Assembly: GCA_025529335.1 (NCBI GenBank)
Contig: JAMYHX010000330.1
Span: forward strand, 1-48,418
Direction of reading: 5' to 3'
Source: Rhizopus sp. PT2906
Taxonomy: Eukaryota; Mucoromycota; Mucoromycetes; Mucorales; Rhizopodaceae
DNA: 48,418 nucleotides
Positions 44,231-48,418 of the stretch are shown in pieces (the first letter of the stretch is position 1; every line of letters begins with the position of its first letter). Both the position numbers and the translations under genes were made by a program. The notes below the pieces were generated by a model. The model made no database searches. It had not been told where the DNA came from and saw only the letters and a program-made list of their open reading frames with translations.

Positions 44231-46208
44231 ATGAAAAAAACGCTACCCGTTGTAAGCAAAGAACAAGATTTAGAAGACGATACCATCTCAAGGCGCGTGT
44301 TACCTCTATTAACCTCTCCTTCTAATTCACCACCTCAAGAACAACAAGATACTAATATTGCATCTGCTGTTTCGAATTGGCTAAGGTTGAATGTCGATGA
44401 TAATGCATACAGAAATAGACATTCCATAGGTTTAGACGTACCCGGAGCTGTTCATACGATTACTACACCAAGTAATGTATTTTTCTCATTTGAAAGCTAT
44501 GTTACTTATCTTTAATAGAATTAAAAACCGAGAAGCAGTTAGATAGCAAACTAGTTGTGATTATGGGTAAATACAATGATACCAACAAACAATATAAACT
44601 TACTTGTTCTTAAAGTGGGATTGCCTGCTCGAGGAAAGAGTTATCTAGTAAAAAAACTTCGGCGATATCTCAACTGGCTTCAATACGAGACCAGAGTGTT
44701 TAATGTTGGCAACATGCGCCGTGTCTGTGACACATCCGATCAATCCGCCAAATTTTTTGATCCTAACAATCAAGACAACAAGCGTATGCGTGATGAAATT
44801 GCGATGAGCGTACTCGAACAATTGATCGGTTGGCTCAAGGAAGGCGGTCGAGTCGCTATTCATGATGCGACAAACTCAACACTGGCAAGACGAAAGCTGT
44901 TGATTGACAGATTGGAAAAAGAGCCAGAGATCAGAGTGTTGTTGATCGAATCGATCTGCACAGATCAATCTGTAATTTATGGATACTAGGAAAAAAATAA
45001 TTTTTTTTATACCAACACTCATTTATTAGATGCTCGAACGTAATTTTCGTTTGAAACTTTCGGGCCCTGATTACAAGAATAAGGACCCTGTGGAAGCACT
45101 GGCTGACTTTAGGTCCCGAGTTGCTAATTACGAAAAGGCATATGAACCCGTGGGCGAATGGGAAGAAGAACATGATATTCAATTTTGTAAATTAATCAAT
45201 GTGGGCAAAAAGGTTATCGCTCATCATATCTCGGGCTATCTTTCCGGACAATGTATATTTTATCTCATGAACTTTAATCTCAATGGTAACCAGGCAAACC
45301 AAAGATAGAATCAAGTACTAAACCATCTATATAGAGCGACAAATCTTTTTGACTCGTCATGGTGAAAGTGAGGATAATGTCACAGGCAAGATCGGCGGGG
45401 ATGCACCACTGTCAGCCAAGGGTAGAAAATTTGCAAAGGCGCTGGCCAAGTTTGTTCAGACACAGCGTATCAGGTTTGCATGTGAACTTGCGGCAAAGGC
45501 AAATGATCTAGAAGCGGACGAAGACAAGTATGATAGTGCAAAGGCATTAGCCAAGACAGCCGAATTTTGTAATTCACAGTTTATGGTGTGGACGAGTATG
45601 CTCAAGCGATCCATGCAGACTGCAGAGGCATTAGATCCAGATGATTATGATATAAAGCATATTCGATTCTTGAACGAGATCAATTCAGGGGTAAACAGAA
45701 AACAAAGCATGTACGAGCGATCAATTAAAAGAATATATGCTTAGATATGTGAAGGCATGACTTATGAAGAAATACAGCAAAAATATCCAGAAGAGTACAG
45801 GGCAAGACAGGCAAATAAGCTGTTCTATCGATATCCCGGAATGGGCGGAGAATCTTATATTGGTATGATAGTATAGCATATGTAGATCACACACATACTT
45901 AATTATCATATAGATGTTATTCATCGTCTTCAGCCTATGATCATTGAATTAGAAAGAATGACTCAGTCATGTCTGATCATCACACATCGAGTCGTCATGC
46001 GTATTCTCTTGGGCTATTTGTTGGATTGGACAAGAGAAGAAATGCCTCATATGATGGTCCCCATTCATACGTAAGTGAGGATAATTACAAATGGAGTGAT
46101 AGCCACTTACATTTAATTAGTGTCTATGAGCTTAGACCAAAGCCGTACGGTACTGAATTGAAAAAATGGCAATATGTCGAAGAAACAGATTCATTTGTAG
46201 AATTTTAA
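44231..46208 (+). CDS. 6-phosphofructo-2-kinase/fructose-2,6-bisphosphatase, bifunctional
   Basis: Makes and breaks fructose-2,6-bisphosphate, the allosteric switch between glycolysis and gluconeogenesis. Eight exons: 44231-44471, 44519-44566, 44616-44971, 45030-45285, 45335-45690, 45745-45862, 45914-46070 and 46121-46208, giving 539 residues. The kinase half has the Walker A loop MVGLPARGKSYL, FNVGNMRR, the HDATNST motif and LIESICTDQS, then LSGPDYKNKDPVEALADF. The phosphatase half has LTRHGESEDN with the phospho-accepting His, GRIGG-like GKIGGDAPLS, WTSMLKRSMQTAE, LNEINSG, CEGMTYEEI and LIITHRVVMR with the second His. Because both His are present, FBPase activity is likely to be kept, unlike in yeast Pfk26. 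The N-terminal 95 residues are Ser/Pro-rich and probably regulatory. Confidence 0.93.
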
Positions 46209-47319
46209 CCTTGCATCCTTTTTTTTTTTTCCTTTCTCCTTTTTTTTTTTCTATATTCTGCATTAATAAAAGTCGTTCATTGTACATGATGTCAATGATT
46301 CTTATTTAACAAATAAAAAAATAAAAAAGACGTAAAGACTACGTCGTCATGTACTACGTATCATATTATGACGTCTATGTCAATGTCAATGCACTTTCCG
46401 TAAACAGTATTCGTATGGTACCAATCATACTTTAGTAGTATTCTTATTTGTTCAATCTCAAACCATAATAAACATTGTATCTATTCTTTATTGTTTACGT
46501 AATCCACAACATTGTGTGTGTGTGCCTCTTTCAGGCACTTTTAAACACAACCAAGCATTTTTTTTTCTCCTGTAAATTGTTTTATACCAAAAGCCATACG
46601 CTACTTCAATACAAAGAAGCAGACATTGCATAGATATAGCTTTTTTTTTAAATGTAAATTTCTCCTTTAATTTACATCTTTGGTCATGTGTAAGTTAACC
46701 CATGTTGTTTAGTTCTATCTGATTTGTTCCATTATTGTTTTAATTGTTATTTGTTTCTCTACAAAAGTAATTAAACTGATCCAAATGAATGTCAGAAACT
46801 ATACGCAGATATGTACACCAAGTTTATTAATGAAGCTGTTTTTGACTTTTCTCCTATTTTTTTTTTTTTTTTGGAGTGATACGAAGCTAGTATTGCAGAT
46901 AATACCGTAAACTATCTACTCTATTTTTATGATCAGATGATCTTGTTATCTTTAAGGATAAGCTCGGGAAAGTCGTTTCACTTAATATTCTATTTGTTTT
47001 GTATGTGTGAAACCTATCATTGTTTCTCTATCAGTTAATGGAATGTAAATTAAAGCAAGTTAAAGATGTACATGTGTATGCATATATTTATGTATTTTTG
47101 AGTCCTTTTTTCCTTCCTAGGCTTTCATATAAAATACTACAGAAACAAACTGGACATCCTACAATGAAAATCAACTTTATGTTTGTCTCTCTGTTTTTCG
47201 TTTTTTCTTTTGAAATTTTTAAACGAGTAGAAGTGTATCATGTTTTTAAACATAAACAAACTCGAACTGTTTGAAACTGACTGTATGTTTTACTTGTATA
47301 AGTTCTTGAATGGCGCTGT

Positions 47320-47320
<1 letters not shown>

Positions 47321-47350
<30 letters not shown>
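47321..47350. repeat. (TA)n microsatellite
   Basis: An imperfect AT dinucleotide run of about 30 bases in intergenic DNA, interrupted once by TACAT. Confidence 0.85.
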
Positions 47351-47351
<1 letters not shown>

Positions 47352-47942
47352 AAGACGGTAAAAAGCGATGAAGCGTGATAGGGCGTATGAGAGTGTATCT
47401 ACAGAATGGGTCACTGCAGCCTTGTTAATTCAAGGTGTATAAAGCGTGACATATTTTTTATTGTCAAATCAGAAAAAGGAAGATAGATTAATGGTAAAAC
47501 AATAGATGGCTTTGTTCAAGCATGGACATCGTAAAGCTCCTGTATCTTTATGAGAGATAAAGTTGACAACCGATATACAGATACGATCTGTTCATCAACA
47601 AGATGTAATCTTTATTTACACTCGACTCATTATACTTTGTATAAAAACGAGGTTTTTCTTAGTGCTTGTAGCAATAAGCTATGATTAGAAACTTATGTGA
47701 CTCCAAAAATTAGTGAGAAATAACCTAAAATTTCAGGGGCACTTGTCCTTGGCTGGGAGATGATGACTAGCTGTATTGATTTACATTGTACCCAGCACAA
47801 TAGAGTACACTATTGGATCTACAGTAAAATAGACATCATTCAATAAACTGATTATGATGTCTCTTATGATCAACTACTCCTTCCTTTCATAAACATGTGC
47901 CTTTCCAATAGATTCTAGTGTCATACAGATATATTCATTACG

Positions 47943-47977
47943 CTTTCTCTCTCTCCCTCCCTCCCTCTCTCTCTCTA
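47943..47977. repeat. CT-rich simple repeat
   Basis: CT and CCCT units over about 35 bases. A complementary-style GA-rich tract lies near 48320-48350. Confidence 0.8.
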
Positions 47978-48418
47978 TATCCACAAAGTATACTCCGATG
48001 TTTTCGTCTTAGTAACGTTTTTTTGTTAATGTGTGCATTACTGCCTATCACGTGTAACTTATCGTCTGGTCATGGACACAAGTCTATTTCAGCCATTCAA
48101 GCCATATCCATGTGTATGCGTGTACTTATTCTTTTCTATAAACACAAAAGCATGTATAATATACTTGCACTTATATAAAAATTTTTTTACAATGGATCTT
48201 TTATAAAGTGAAAGCAACGGGATATCCCGGGCTTGTGACGTTGAAAGCGTCTTGTTTTCCGCTGTTACCCGCTTTTTGTTTGGTCGATGAGTTCCAAAAA
48301 AATTATAGGCCAAGTGAGAAAGAAAGAAAGAGAGAGAGAGGGAGAGAGAAGGGGTGAATTTTTTTAAGATTTCTTTTTTCACAAGTTCTCAATCTCCCTT
48401 TCCTCCCCTTCATCTTTA

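Larger units (their letters stand above)
46209..48418. other. Gene-free 2.2-kb right end
   Basis: AT-rich DNA with simple repeats and no ORF I can assign. Noted are a TGACGTC palindrome at about 46370, a (TA)n run at 47321-47350, a CT-rich run at 47943-47977 and a GA-rich run near 48320-48350. The GA-rich and CT-rich tracts at the far right may belong to the promoter of a gene beyond the window. Confidence 0.5.

Noticed and set aside
44987..44989. Apparent stop codon inside PFK-2/FBPase-2 suggesting a broken gene
   Set aside because: It lies in an intron (44972-45029). Joining at the GTAATT donor restores the expected CTDQS-MLERNFRL sequence and the total length is in frame.
1..48418. CRISPR array or bacterial operon
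   Set aside because: No regularly spaced repeats are present, and the genes have spliceosomal introns, so this is nuclear eukaryotic DNA.

Overview
The window is eukaryotic and almost certainly from an early-diverging fungus of the Mucoromycota (Mucorales-like). Its genes are compact and cut by many short GT-AG introns of about 45-135 bases, two of them GC-AG. Intergenic DNA is AT-rich with poly-A/T and (TA)n tracts. Gene content is fungal (Tom1, PHO84-type transporter, HAP5, Oms1-like, Oca-like) with animal-like features such as an eIF4A ending in NVADLI. The accessory DNA carries decayed Fanzor/TnpB-like, Mutator-like and Helitron-like sequence.

Layout. 1-9320 (+): 3' part of a giant Tom1/HUWE1 HECT ubiquitin ligase, cut by the window edge. 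9647-12930 (+): AP-2 alpha adaptin. 13174-14438 (-): FHA-RING ligase of the Dma1 type. About 2.1 kb without a gene follows. 16567-17680 (+): membrane-anchored Ppn2-like phosphatase. 17798-18307 (+): a NuiA-like nuclease inhibitor, unusual for a fungus. 18495-20105 (+): 6-phosphogluconate dehydrogenase. 20216-21961 (+): ER-membrane disulfide isomerase. 22007-22707 (-): unrecognised coiled-coil protein. 22776-24437 (-): phosphate transporter. 24745-25598 (-): triosephosphate isomerase. 25599-27567: gene-poor, with a broken Helitron/PIF1 helicase relic beside HAP5. 27568-28570 (+): HAP5/NF-YC. 28768-30140 (-): eIF4A.

30278-40700 is the accessory island. A multi-exon Fanzor/TnpB-like RuvC nuclease pseudogene (-, 30278-33642) lies head to head with a Mutator-like transposase C-terminal/SWIM relic (+, 34035-34715). 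The same arrangement recurs in more decayed form at about 38930-39600 (-) and 39843-40340 (+). Between the two copies sit intact genes for an Oms1-like methyltransferase (-), an Oca-type atypical phosphatase (+) and a PRA1/Yip3 protein (-). I regard the duplicated Fanzor/MULE pair as the most interesting part of the window.

40821-41748 (+): oligoribonuclease. 41924-43636 (-): sugar transporter. 44231-46208 (+): bifunctional PFK-2/FBPase-2. The last 2.2 kb hold simple repeats but no gene I can support.

Several genes touch carbon and phosphate metabolism (6PGD, TPI, PFK-2/FBPase-2, sugar and phosphate transporters, polyphosphatase), but strands and spacing do not suggest co-regulation. All exon joins were made by eye from splice signals, reading frame and family conservation. 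For the joined genes the summed exon lengths are whole numbers of codons.
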